From NCBI GenBank assembly GCA_009843505.1, contig VYDI01000013.1, positions 1-45,163 on the forward strand: a DNA stretch of 45,163 nt, given 5' to 3'. This DNA comes from Holophagales bacterium. GTDB taxonomy: Bacteria; Acidobacteriota; Thermoanaerobaculia; Multivoradales; Multivoraceae. Shown piece by piece: positions 1-7,858 of this stretch; the stretch's first letter is position 1, and each line of letters starts with the position of its first letter. A program made the translations under genes and the position numbers. The notes under the pieces were generated by a model that worked only from the letters and a program-made list of their open reading frames with translations, was not told the origin of the DNA and made no database searches.

Positions 1-472
1 GCCCAGGCTTGGTCACGACAAACCCCAGCATGGCGTTGCCCCCAAGGTCCTGGAACGGGTTCTCCGTGGGCGGCGTGTAGGTGAACTTCCACTCCTTCAG
101 CCAGTCCTCGTCTGTGGGTGTCGGCTTTGGCTTCACCGCAATCGAAAGCCCGCAGTTGCGCCGGAACGGGCCGTAACAGCCGTACCCAACCGACTCGAGA
201 CCCCGGTCGACGCCGCCTATCTGGAACTCGAAGGCATCCTTTGCGGGCACCGAGTTCAGGTCAAGGTGCTCGGTGACGTACAAGTACCAGGTGCCGCTGT
301 GCCAATCCGTGCGACCAAGGAGTGCCGGGGGGGTGTCCTGGGCCCATCCTGACGACGCCGAGCCCAGGAGGATCACCAGCAAGCCGGCACGCGGTAACCG
401 GCTCGCTGAGCAGGCGGGCGGCCGCCGTCGACGCGAACACGCGGTTCCGCGTCTCATCAGACAACTGGTCAT
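1..472 (-). CDS. Secreted protein with SwmB/Ig-like domain, 3' end outside window
   Basis: This minus-strand frame is open from an ATG at 472 to the window edge, so the C-terminus is missing. A second ATG at 457 is possible. The N-terminus has an Arg-rich stretch, a hydrophobic segment (LLVILLGSASS) and a signal-peptidase-like site (GWAQ). The next 100 residues parallel residues 45-140 of the protein encoded at 1761-2984: both show an aromatic strand, 'T/FTEPxDLNSxP', 'AFEFQI' or 'AFQFQL', and 'xFTYTPPTENPFQDLGGNAM' against 'RLVYTPPSEKPLQGLAGNAV'. This looks like a SwmB-type beta-sandwich of secreted or surface proteins. It starts 15 nt after the stop of the PKD gene at 488 and is probably the fourth gene of the LuxR-led operon. 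No catalytic motif is visible; a binding or adhesive role is inference. Confidence 0.7.
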   Translation of the reverse strand, partial: MTSCLMRRGTACSRRRRPPACSASRLPRAGLLVILLGSASSGWAQDTPPALLGRTDWHSGTWYLYVTEHLDLNSVPAKDAFEFQIGGVDRGLESVGYGCYGPFRRNCGLSIAVKPKPTPTDEDWLKEWKFTYTPPTENPFQDLGGNAMLGFVVTKPG

Positions 473-487
473 GCCCTCCGGCCTCCC

Positions 488-1744
488 CTAGCGAACCTGC
501 GTCCGGCAACGTTCCGGGAACGCGGCGGCGTCGGTCAGAGCCGGCGCCGGCGAACCGGCGCTCATCGCGTAGCGGCGGACCTCGCCGGTCACGGTGTCCG
601 CGACCTCGACGTCGAATCCCAGGGTGGTCGCCGAGGCGACGAACACCCAGTCCGCGCCGTTGAGCGCGCAACCGTCCAGCACCTTGACCAGCACCTCCCA
701 GTTCTCCGCGTCGTGGAACCAGAACAGCCCGGAGTCGTTCGTGCCGGCGCGCGCCACACGCGCCGGCAGCGCCTCGCCCTCGGGGCTCCGCCAGGTCGCC
801 CGCACCTGGTAGCGGGAGTCCTGGAGGCAGATCGTCTCGCCGTCAGCTTGGCAGGTACCCGCGGGGTTCGCGGCTTCGACCAGGAAGACGCGTGAGGCGG
901 TGGACTCGTGGTCCGCCCCGCTGACGGTCAGCGTGACCTCGTAGAAACCGGGTGAGGACCAGGCGTAGCGAGCGGTCGCGGCGGACGGCGCTCTGCCGGC
1001 GGCAACGTAGAAGTCCCAGGAACGGCGGGAGACCGTGCCGGAACTCGTGTCCGTGAAGGTGACGTCCTCGCCGGTGCGGGCCCGGCACAGCCCGTCCGCG
1101 CACGGGACGTCGACGGTGAACGCCGCCTCCGGCGGCACCGGTGGCGGCGGCGGTGGTTCCGGCTCGGGCTCTGGCGCAGGCTCGGGCGGCGGCGGTCCTC
1201 CGCCAACGTTGCCTTCCGGAGAAGTGCCGGCGCCACCGACATCGCCCCAACCGCAATCGACGAACGCGCCATCGTCGTCGATGATCCTCACCCGCGTCGG
1301 CTGACCGCTGACGGTCACGCCCGTCTGCTCGCCGGGGATCACGCGCGGTTTCTCGGCCACGAGACGGAGCTCCACCGACTCGCAGTCGTCGTCGAGATCG
1401 TCGGAAAGCGACTTCCACAGGAGCCCCGACTCCCTCCGGTCCGGCCCAACCCCCCAGCGCTCAATGACGCGGTAGTCGTTCTTGGTCGCTCCACCGTGGT
1501 GAATCGCCTCCACCCGAAACCACACAACGCGCCCGGGTACCCGGTCGGTCTGAACCCTCAGGTGCTGCGAGAAGCCTTCGCGGCCGGTGAAGTGCGGTCG
1601 CTTCCAGGAAAGCTCCACTTCCGGGTACGTGTTCTGCGCGTGTGACGCACTCGCCGCTCCTCCCAAGGCGAGAGCGGCCACGAGGAAACGGCCGGACGCC
1701 GGCGCTAGACGCCGAGTTACGCGCCTTATCGGGAAACTGCGCAT
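488..1744 (-). CDS. Secreted PKD-domain protein (tandem paralogue B)
   Basis: A 418-residue exported protein. Residues 1-36 are a signal peptide (Arg-rich n-region, LVAALALGGAASASHA). Residues 40-165 form an unrecognised beta-rich domain. Residues 184-205 are a Pro/Glu linker, 206-291 a PKD domain (the core reads 'WSSPGFYEVTLTVSG'), and 297-418 a C-terminal module with 'CLQDSRYQVRATWR', 'SGLFWFHDAENWEVLVKVLDG' in two parts, and 'NGADWVF'. I know this module from secreted proteins of Acidobacteria and related bacteria, where its function is unknown. The last 213 residues are almost identical to those of the upstream neighbour (1761-2984), while the N-terminal domain is unrelated, so the two look like head-swapped paralogues. 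It starts 16 nt after the neighbour's stop. Cell-surface or extracellular binding is an inference. Confidence 0.85.
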   Translation of the reverse strand: MRSFPIRRVTRRLAPASGRFLVAALALGGAASASHAQNTYPEVELSWKRPHFTGREGFSQHLRVQTDRVPGRVVWFRVEAIHHGGATKNDYRVIERWGVGPDRRESGLLWKSLSDDLDDDCESVELRLVAEKPRVIPGEQTGVTVSGQPTRVRIIDDDGAFVDCGWGDVGGAGTSPEGNVGGGPPPPEPAPEPEPEPPPPPPVPPEAAFTVDVPCADGLCRARTGEDVTFTDTSSGTVSRRSWDFYVAAGRAPSAATARYAWSSPGFYEVTLTVSGADHESTASRVFLVEAANPAGTCQADGETICLQDSRYQVRATWRSPEGEALPARVARAGTNDSGLFWFHDAENWEVLVKVLDGCALNGADWVFVASATTLGFDVEVADTVTGEVRRYAMSAGSPAPALTDAAAFPERCRTQVR

Positions 1745-2333
1745 ACTCTCCGACTTCCCCTTAGTGAACCTGCGTCCGGCAACGTTCCGGGAACGCGGCG
1801 GCGTCGGTCAGAGCCGGCGCCGGCGAACCGGCACTCATGGCATAGCGGCGGACCGCCCCGCTCACCGTGTCCGTGATCTCGAGGTCGAAGCCCAGGTCCG
1901 TCGCCGAAGCCGCGAACACCCAGTCCGCGCCGTTGAGCGCGCAGCCGTCCAGCACCTTGACCAGCACTTCCCAGTTCTCCGCGTCGTGGAACCAGAGAAG
2001 CCCGGAGTCGTTTGTGCCGGCATGCGCCACACGGGCCGGCAGCACCTCGCCCTCCGGGCTCCGCCAGGTCGCCCGCACCTGGTAGCGGGAGTCCTGGAGG
2101 CAGATCGTCTCGCCGTCAGCTTGGCAGGTACCCGCGGGGTTCGCGGCTTCGACCAGGAAGACGCGTGAGGCGGTGGACTCGTGGTCCGCCCCGCTGACGG
2201 TCAGCGTGACCTCGTAGAAACCGGGTGAGGACCAGGCGTAGCGAGCGGTCGCGGCGGACGGCGCTCTGCCGGCGGCAACGTAGAAGTCCCAGGAACGGCG
2301 GGAGACCGTGCCGGAACTCGTGTCCGTGAAGGT
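783..2333. repeat. Direct repeat: 783-1060 equals 2056-2333
   Basis: Within the shared 3' halves of the two PKD genes, positions 783-1060 and 2056-2333 (278 bases, offset 1273) appear identical base for base by eye. The flanking parts of the same alignment (488-782 against 1761-2055) carry scattered substitutions. The similarity continues a little past the stop codons into the short intergenic spacers. This is a tandem gene duplication with a homogenised core covering the PKD domain and the start of the C-terminal module. Confidence 0.85.
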
Positions 2334-2984
2334 AACGTCCTCGCCGGTCAGGGCCCGGCACAACCCGTCCGCGCATGCGACGTCGACGGTGAACGCCGCC
2401 TCCGGCGGGACCGGTGGTGACGGCGGTGGCGGTTCCGGTTCGGGTTCCGGCTCAGGCGGAGGCGGAGCGCCGCCACCGCCAGGCGGCACGGGCTTCGGAG
2501 GGTCCGGTTCCGGCTCGGGCGTCGCTGGCGGATCCTGTTCATTCCAGGACCTGTCGAAGGCCTCTACCGCGTTGCCCGCGAGACCCTGGAGCGGCTTCTC
2601 GGAAGGCGGCGTGTAGACCAGCCTCCAGACCCCCTTTCTCTGCTCCCGCGTCGGGGTCGGACTCACCGTCAGCACCAGCACGCCGTAGTCCGAGATGGAA
2701 TCGTTGACATTGCGAAGCGCCACAGCACTCAGGTTCCAGTCGGCGCCGTCCAACTGGAACTGGAAGGCCTCCGTCCCGGGCGTCGAGTTCAGGTCGAACG
2801 GCTCGGTGAAGTACACCCGCCACTCTGCTGTCAATGCCCCGTCTTGTCGCAGCTCGTACCAGACGGAGGAACCCGTCAGTTCGGGCGGCGTCGTGTCCGT
2901 CTCGTCCGCCATGATCGCCGGCACACTCGCCAGAAGACACCAGACGGCGAGCCACGCCGCGCTCTTCGAAGCCGGAAGCATCAT
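1761..2984 (-). CDS. Secreted SwmB-like/PKD protein (tandem paralogue A)
   Basis: A 407-residue exported protein. Residues 1-26 are a signal peptide (WLAVWCLLASVPAIMA), 27-146 a SwmB/Ig-like beta domain ('YFTEPFDLNSTPGTEAFQF', 'VYTPPSEKPLQGLAGNAV'), 150-195 a Pro/Glu/Gly linker, 196-281 a PKD domain, and 287-407 the 'CLQDSRYQV...NGADWVF' C-terminal module. The start codon overlaps the stop of the LuxR-type regulator gene by one base (TGATG), which predicts translational coupling and puts this gene in the regulator's transcript. The 3' half is a near-copy of the next gene (488-1744). Its N-terminal domain instead resembles that of the truncated gene at 1-472, so the three proteins share modules in different combinations. 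Likely surface or secreted; ligand unknown. Confidence 0.85.
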   Translation of the reverse strand: MMLPASKSAAWLAVWCLLASVPAIMADETDTTPPELTGSSVWYELRQDGALTAEWRVYFTEPFDLNSTPGTEAFQFQLDGADWNLSAVALRNVNDSISDYGVLVLTVSPTPTREQRKGVWRLVYTPPSEKPLQGLAGNAVEAFDRSWNEQDPPATPEPEPDPPKPVPPGGGGAPPPPEPEPEPEPPPPSPPVPPEAAFTVDVACADGLCRALTGEDVTFTDTSSGTVSRRSWDFYVAAGRAPSAATARYAWSSPGFYEVTLTVSGADHESTASRVFLVEAANPAGTCQADGETICLQDSRYQVRATWRSPEGEVLPARVAHAGTNDSGLLWFHDAENWEVLVKVLDGCALNGADWVFAASATDLGFDLEITDTVSGAVRRYAMSAGSPAPALTDAAAFPERCRTQVH

Positions 2985-4135
2985 CAGCGCCGCGGGAAGG
3001 CATACGCGGTCAGGACCCGCTGCACCAGGGCGATCTGGCCGGATACGCCCTGCTTTCTGTAGACCTGCTTCAGAAGCCAGCGGACGTAGCTTTCCTTGTA
3101 GCCTGCGGTCGCGGCGATCTCGCGCACCGGCCGGCCCTCAGCCAGCGACGCCGCCACCCGGCTCTCGGACGGCGACAGGCCGAGCAGAGTTGCCAGCCGA
3201 ACAGCATCGATGCGCGGACGGCGCTCCGGGTCGACCACCAGCACCAGCGCCGCCACCCGCCGACCGCCGAAGTCCGGCTCCGGGGCGCCAACGGGATGTA
3301 CGTAAAGCTCCAGCCGCGACCGCAGCGAGGCGCGCTGGAGCCTCATCGAGCCGCCAACCGGCGCGGTTTCGCTTCCGAACGCCGGCAGCGCACGCTTCAG
3401 CAGCCTCTGCAGGCGTCTGTCGTCCGCCGGTAGCGTAGCGTGCAGGGCGCCATTGCCGCGGTCAGACAACCCCTGGCCGCACCGCAGGACTTCCCCGGCG
3501 GGGTCGTTCGCCGCCAGCACGCGCCCGTCGCGGTCCATGTGCAGAACGCCGATCCTGCTCTTGTCCAGCAGGCCGGCCAGACCGGCGCTCAGCGCGTGGG
3601 CGCCGGCCAACGCCTGACGCACCTCCACGAACTGGCGGACATGCGGCAGCAGAGACTCGATCAACCGAAGCTGATCGGACTGCCAGCCACCGCTGTCGAC
3701 CGGGTCGTTGAGAGCCCAGACGATGTGCAGGCCGTCCCGCCCCTCGAGGCGCGTGATCAGGCCGTTCTGGTTGTGGGCGAGGCGCCAGCCCTCGTTGTAT
3801 GCGACCGATGTCTTCAGTTCCCTTTCCGTGTACAGGTCGGGAGCATGGATCAGTTGGCCGGCGGGTCGCTCAATGATGCGAGGCGGCGCCTCGTCCCGTA
3901 GGAAGTAGACATCGAGGTACAGGCGCGTCAGATCCTCTCGAGGCTCGCCGCGGTAGTAGTGCTGGTAGAAGTGGATGCGAAGATCGTCGCCGGTACCTTC
4001 ACTGACCGCGAGCACATTGCCCGAAGTGCCGCAAACCTCTTCGATCAGAGCGGCGGCGGCCAGCCACTGGGTGTCGTCGAGCGCGGCCTGATGCAGCGCG
4101 GCAAGAACACGACCAAAGCCATCGGGTGCGCTCAC
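2984..4135 (-). CDS. LuxR-family transcriptional regulator
   Basis: A 383-residue regulator. The C-terminal 313-375 is a LuxR/GerE-type helix-turn-helix: 'LGLSPSESRVAASLAEGRPVREIA' in two parts, then 'YVRWLLKQVYRKQGV', the usual four-helix pattern. Residues 190-300 look like a divergent PAS-type sensor fold ('IGVLHMDRDGRVLAANDPA'). The first 170 residues are of unknown fold. There is no receiver domain and no autoinducer-binding signature, so the ligand cannot be named. Its TGA overlaps the ATG of the secreted PKD gene (TGATG), so it probably controls, and is co-expressed with, the secreted-protein run at 1-2984. The upstream 4136-4357 gap holds an inverted repeat that could be its operator. 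Confidence 0.85.
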   Translation of the reverse strand: MSAPDGFGRVLAALHQAALDDTQWLAAAALIEEVCGTSGNVLAVSEGTGDDLRIHFYQHYYRGEPREDLTRLYLDVYFLRDEAPPRIIERPAGQLIHAPDLYTERELKTSVAYNEGWRLAHNQNGLITRLEGRDGLHIVWALNDPVDSGGWQSDQLRLIESLLPHVRQFVEVRQALAGAHALSAGLAGLLDKSRIGVLHMDRDGRVLAANDPAGEVLRCGQGLSDRGNGALHATLPADDRRLQRLLKRALPAFGSETAPVGGSMRLQRASLRSRLELYVHPVGAPEPDFGGRRVAALVLVVDPERRPRIDAVRLATLLGLSPSESRVAASLAEGRPVREIAATAGYKESYVRWLLKQVYRKQGVSGQIALVQRVLTAYAFPRR

Positions 4136-4204
4136 TGGTCGCTATGGTGACGCTCCCGAGTGATCTTTTGGCGATCAAGACGCGAAGGGCGCGCGATAAC
4201 CGGT

Positions 4205-4231
4205 GCTCTTCGTCGGTGATTCGCGAAGAGC
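4205..4231. repeat. Inverted repeat upstream of the LuxR gene
   Basis: GCTCTTCG (4205-4212) and CGAAGAGC (4224-4231) are perfect 8-bp inverted arms around an 11-bp spacer, 70-96 bp upstream of the LuxR-gene ATG. A second, shorter pair, TGATC/GATCA, lies near 4158-4175. They could be an operator for the regulator or an mRNA hairpin behind uppP. Apart from these, the 222-bp gap 4136-4357 holds nothing I recognise. Confidence 0.35.
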
Positions 4232-4357
4232 CCGCCATCTCCCGGCTTGCAGGTGCCGGAAGGCGGCGACGGAGACAACGAAAGCGCTGCGCACGCGGCA
4301 CGCAGGCCGTCAGCGATAGTCGGCCACGGCGTCCGGCCGCGGGACGGGCTTCTCCTG

Positions 4358-5179
4358 CTAGAAGATCAGCAGCAACACGGCGCCGAGCGCCAACCGGTAG
4401 CCGACGAAGACCTGCAGGCTGCGGCGCCTGAGCCAGCCGAGCAGGCCGCCGATCACCAGATAACCGACCACAGCCGAGAGCGCGGCGACCAGGAGCAGGG
4501 ACGGCAGTTGGGACAGCGGCAGCGCACCGCTCAGCAGGTCCAGGCTGTCCTTGCCGGCGACGAAGACGCCGACCGGCAGCGCCAGCAGGAAGGCGAAGCG
4601 GGCCGACGACTCGCGGTCGAAGCCGAGCAGCCGGCCGGCGCTGATGACGACTCCCGCCCGCGAGGCGCCCGGAATGAGCGCCATCGCCTGCGCCAGCCCG
4701 AACACCAGGGCGTTCCGCCAGTTCACCTGCTCGAGCCGGCGTTCCTGAGGCCCCCAACGATCCGCGACCCCGAGCACCAGGCCGAAGCCGATCGTGGCCC
4801 AGGCGATCACTGCCGGACTGCGGGCGCCGCCGGCGATCCAATCGTCCGCCGCAATGCCGCCCACGAGAACGGGCAGCGAGGCCAGCGCCAGCAGCGGGAT
4901 CATCCGTCGCGTGTTCGCGTCACGCGCGTCGGAGCCCTTCAACAGCGCCCGGACGTAGACCGCGAGGTCCTTGCGGAAGTACGCGACCACCGCCAGCAAC
5001 GTACCCGTGTTCGCGGCGACGTCCACTGCCAGACCCTGATCCGGCCAGCCGAAGAGTCGCGGCAGCAGGATGAGGTGCGCCGTCGAGCTGATCGGCAGAT
5101 ACTCGGTCAGCCCCTGCACGAGAGCCACGAGGATCAACTGCAGCGGGCCCACGCCGCGAGGATAGCGAAGCAACCACAC
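4358..5179 (-). CDS. uppP: Undecaprenyl-diphosphatase UppP/BacA
   Basis: A 273-residue polytopic inner-membrane protein of the BacA/UppP family, which dephosphorylates undecaprenyl diphosphate to recycle the lipid carrier for peptidoglycan and other envelope polymers. The family signatures are present: 'VQGLTEYLPISSTAHLIL' (21-38) and the second motif 'LIPGASRAG' (168-176), where the more usual PG-S/T-SRSG carries Ala after Arg. Hydrophobic helices fill the rest, ending 'LALGAVLLLIF'. The start used is a GTG at 5179, preceded by AGGGGAG; a TTG at 5173 or a GTG at 5152, which would give the more typical short N-terminus, is possible. It is divergent from the FKBP gene across only 22 bp. Confidence 0.92.
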   Translation of the reverse strand: MWLLRYPRGVGPLQLILVALVQGLTEYLPISSTAHLILLPRLFGWPDQGLAVDVAANTGTLLAVVAYFRKDLAVYVRALLKGSDARDANTRRMIPLLALASLPVLVGGIAADDWIAGGARSPAVIAWATIGFGLVLGVADRWGPQERRLEQVNWRNALVFGLAQAMALIPGASRAGVVISAGRLLGFDRESSARFAFLLALPVGVFVAGKDSLDLLSGALPLSQLPSLLLVAALSAVVGYLVIGGLLGWLRRRSLQVFVGYRLALGAVLLLIF

Positions 5180-5183
5180 CAGC

Positions 5184-5197
5184 TCCCCTCATGGGGA
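5184..5197. promoter_or_regulatory. Palindrome supplying both divergent Shine-Dalgarno sites
   Basis: TCCCCTCATGGGGA is a 5-bp-arm palindrome with a 4-base centre. Read rightwards its GGGGA lies 4 nt before the FKBP ATG (5202). Read leftwards its AGGGGAG lies 3 nt before the uppP GTG (5179). One palindrome can therefore act as the ribosome-binding site of both divergent genes. Confidence 0.5.
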
Positions 5198-5201
5198 TAC
5201 G

Positions 5202-5939
5202 ATGCGCGCCATGAACAAGCCACGCACCCAACTCCTGTCGACAGCCGCCATCCTCCTGTTCCTTGCCGCGCTGCCGGCCTGTGCACAGGAAGAGGCCGGC
5301 GCGGACGACGGGGACGAAGCGCCCATCGCTGAGACCTGGGACGAGAAGGCCTCCTATGCGCTCGGCGTGAACATCGGCAGCAATCTGGGGCCGGACGACC
5401 TGCTCCTGGATGCCGACCTGCTTCTCCGGGGATTCAGGGACTCGCTTGAAGGGTCCGAGGCGATGGATTCCGACGAAATCGACGACGTGCTCAGGGAACT
5501 CGGCGCGAAGATGCAGGAGCACGCTGACCGTCAGCGACAGGCGGCGATGATGGAGAACACCGCCAAGAGCGCCGCCTTCCTCGCCGAGAAGGCCAGGGAA
5601 GAGGGCATGGTCAAGACGGACTCCGGCCTCCTCTACAGGGAAGTGCGCCCCGGCGAAGGGGACAGCCCGACCGCCAACCAGACGGTGACGGTCCACTACC
5701 GGGGCACGCTGATCGACGGCACGCGATTCGACGGCACCTACGAGCGAGACCAGCCCGCCACGTTCCCCATCGGCAGCGTCATCCCGGGTTGGGCCGAAGC
5801 GCTACAACTGATGAAGCCGGGCGCCAAGTGGGAACTCTTCATCCCCGCCGAACTCGCCTACGGCGCCCACGGCTCGGCGCCCGCCATCCCGCCCGCCGCG
5901 GCCCTGGTCTTCGAGATCGAACTCCTCGAAGTCCAGTAA
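5202..5939 (+). CDS. FKBP-type peptidyl-prolyl isomerase, probable lipoprotein
   Basis: A 245-residue Mip/FkpA-type foldase. Residues 1-26 are a signal sequence ending in a lipobox-like LPAC, with Cys27 as the likely lipidated residue. Residues 41-135 are the alpha-helical FKBP_N dimerisation region ('SYALGVNIGSNL', 'LLLRGFRDSL'), and 155-244 the FKBP_C catalytic domain ('VTVHYRGTLIDGTRFDGTY', 'VIPGWAEALQLMKPGAKW', 'LAYGAHGSAPAIPP', 'LVFEIELLEV'). These include the aromatic pocket residues expected of an active prolyl isomerase. It probably helps fold envelope proteins in the periplasm. A second in-frame ATG at 5211 is possible. It converges with the response regulator gene, whose stop lies 10 bp beyond. 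Confidence 0.92.
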   Translation: MRAMNKPRTQLLSTAAILLFLAALPACAQEEAGADDGDEAPIAETWDEKASYALGVNIGSNLGPDDLLLDADLLLRGFRDSLEGSEAMDSDEIDDVLRELGAKMQEHADRQRQAAMMENTAKSAAFLAEKAREEGMVKTDSGLLYREVRPGEGDSPTANQTVTVHYRGTLIDGTRFDGTYERDQPATFPIGSVIPGWAEALQLMKPGAKWELFIPAELAYGAHGSAPAIPPAAALVFEIELLEVQ

Positions 5940-5949
5940 CGCCCTCGGC

Positions 5950-6666
5950 TCAGTCGGCGTCGGCGGTGAACCGGTAGCCGACGCCGCGGACGGTGTGGAA
6001 GTGGCGCGGCCGCTCGGGGTCCGGTTCGAAGCGTCTGCGCAGCCGGAGGATGAAGTTGTCGACGGTTCGTGACGACGGGAAGGCCTCGTAACCCCATACG
6101 CGGTCCAGGATGTCCTCGCGCGAGACGACTTCACCCTCCCGCGCCGCCAGAGTCTTGAGGATCATCGCCTCTTTCTGGGTCAACTGCTGCGCCTGACCGT
6201 CCCAGGAAGCCCCGACGAAGGCCGCGAAGTCGAAGTGGTTGCCGCCGAAACGGACCGCATCCGGCGCGTCGCCGGGACTCCATGACCGTCGCCGGAGGAT
6301 CGCCTGCACCCGTAGCAGGAGCTCCGTCAGGTGAAACGGCTTGGCGAGGTAGTCGTCGCCTCCGGCTTCAAGCCCGCGAATCCGGTCCGAGACTTCCGCC
6401 TTGGCGGTCAGAAAGAGGACCGGAGTGTCGACGCCGGCTCCACGCGCCTCCTCGCACAGCGTGAAGCCGTCCACCCCCGGCAGCATCACATCGAGAATGA
6501 CGAGCTGGTAGCGCGGATCCCGAATCCGCTCCAGCGCCTGCCTGCCGTCGCGAACCCAGTCGACGTCCAGCCCCTCCGCCTCCAGATTGAACCGAATGCC
6601 GGCGGCGAGGTTCTCCTCGTCCTCGATCAGCAGGACCCGCACCCGGTCTTCGACCCTGGGTCTCAC
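5950..6666 (-). CDS. OmpR/PhoB-family response regulator
   Basis: A 238-residue two-component regulator. Receiver domain: acidic pair in 'LLIEDEENL', phospho-acceptor Asp59 in 'LVILDVMLPG', 'LFLTAKAE' and Lys109 in 'YLAKPFH'. C-terminal winged helix: 'LTQKEAMILKTLAAREGEVVSR' in two parts and 'RTVDNFILRLRRRFE', ending 'FHTVRGVGYRF'. I place the start at GTG 6666 because GTGA there overlaps the kinase's TGA by 4 nt, the usual coupling in such pairs; an upstream in-frame start at 6702 would add 12 atypical residues. It should be phosphorylated by the kinase encoded just upstream. Its targets are not evident. Confidence 0.92.
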   Translation of the reverse strand: MRPRVEDRVRVLLIEDEENLAAGIRFNLEAEGLDVDWVRDGRQALERIRDPRYQLVILDVMLPGVDGFTLCEEARGAGVDTPVLFLTAKAEVSDRIRGLEAGGDDYLAKPFHLTELLLRVQAILRRRSWSPGDAPDAVRFGGNHFDFAAFVGASWDGQAQQLTQKEAMILKTLAAREGEVVSREDILDRVWGYEAFPSSRTVDNFILRLRRRFEPDPERPRHFHTVRGVGYRFTADAD

Positions 6667-7820
6667 GACGCCGATCCCGCCGCCTGCCGCCTGATCGGCC
6701 ACGTGACGCGGAACACCGCGCCGCGGCCCGGACCCTCGCTGCTCGCCTCCACTTCCCCTCCCTCGAGCGTCACGAAGCTGCGCACCAGGTAGAGCCCCAG
6801 ACCGCTGCCCTTCTTGTCGCGCCGCAGCTCGCTGCCGGGGCGGTAGAACTTCTCGAACAGGCGATGGCCGTCCGCGGGATCGAAGCCGACGCCGTCGTCG
6901 AGCACCTCGAGTTCGACGGTCGAGTCCAGCCGTCTGGCGGTGACTTCCACCTTCGTTCCCGCCGCCCGGGCGGACTCGATCGCATTGCCGATCAGGTTTC
7001 GCAGCACCGTCCCGAGGCCGACGGGATCGGCCTGCAGATCGAGGCCGGCCTCGACCCTGACCTCGATCTCAACGTCCCCGCTACCGTCGTCACGGTGCCC
7101 GAGTTCGGCAAAGGCGAGAGACACCGCCTCCGCCAGGTCGACCGGTTCGCGGCGCGGCTCGACTCTCGCCTGCTCCAGCCGGTTGGTCTCCAGGAGGTTG
7201 CCGATCATCCGCTCCAAACGCCGCAGATCCTCCAGGTTGCGCTCCAGAAGGGACCGCCGGTCGGCCGCCACCAGGTCACGGAGCAGCAACGTTTCCGTCG
7301 TCAGCCGCAGGCTCGCCAGCGGACTCCTCAGCTCGTGCGACACGGCCGCGAGGAAGTTCTGCTGGCGGGACAGGAGGTCCGCCTCCCGGCGCAGCACGCC
7401 CCACATGAGCAGTACTCCGCCCGCGATCACGGCCAGAAAGAACCCGCCCTCCCAGCGATACTGGTTCAGGTGACTACGGCGGTCCCGTTCGATCGCCGCG
7501 CGAGCCTCCGCGCTGATCCTCGCCGCCCCGGCTTCGATCTCCAGGTGCGGGTACAGGGCGCGGAGTTCCTCGCTCGACTGACCGGCACGCAGCGAAGCCT
7601 CCGCCGCCTCCCGGTCCAGTTCGACCTCGGCCACGCGGTCGGAGGCGATGCGGTCCGCGAGCCTCGACTGATCGACCAGCCACCAGACGACCTGCACGGC
7701 GGTAATCGCGAGCAACAGCAGGAAGCCGATCTGCAGCCGCCACACCCGGAGGCTCTCCGCCGAGCGGCGGCTTCCCCGGCTGAACCGGGCGACATGCTTC
7801 GGCATCGGCCTATTCTGCAA
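6663..7820 (-). CDS. Sensor histidine kinase
   Basis: A 385-residue inner-membrane kinase. TM1 spans about 31-48 and TM2 about 126-143, flanking a helical periplasmic sensor of about 75 residues rich in Ala, Arg and Glu. HisKA has 'FLAAVSHELRSPLASLRL' with phospho-acceptor His162. HATPase_c shows the N box ('LRNLIGNAIESA'), G1 box ('LDDGVGFDPADG') and G2 box ('KGSGLGLYLVRS'), so all catalytic boxes are intact. The cognate regulator follows with a 4-nt overlap. The signal sensed is unknown; the short helical sensor resembles other small two-TM kinases. An alternative ATG lies five codons inside. The divergent hydrolase begins 38 bp upstream. Confidence 0.92.
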   Translation of the reverse strand: MQNRPMPKHVARFSRGSRRSAESLRVWRLQIGFLLLLAITAVQVVWWLVDQSRLADRIASDRVAEVELDREAAEASLRAGQSSEELRALYPHLEIEAGAARISAEARAAIERDRRSHLNQYRWEGGFFLAVIAGGVLLMWGVLRREADLLSRQQNFLAAVSHELRSPLASLRLTTETLLLRDLVAADRRSLLERNLEDLRRLERMIGNLLETNRLEQARVEPRREPVDLAEAVSLAFAELGHRDDGSGDVEIEVRVEAGLDLQADPVGLGTVLRNLIGNAIESARAAGTKVEVTARRLDSTVELEVLDDGVGFDPADGHRLFEKFYRPGSELRRDKKGSGLGLYLVRSFVTLEGGEVEASSEGPGRGAVFRVTWPIRRQAAGSAS

Positions 7821-7858
7821 CGAGGGCCTGAGCCGGATGCTGCTAGTTTCCGCGACCG

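Noticed and set aside
261..671. Separate gene on the minus strand crossing the boundary of the first two genes
   Set aside because: It is Arg-rich and overlaps two better-supported frames, one of which has a signal peptide and the shared SwmB-like pattern.
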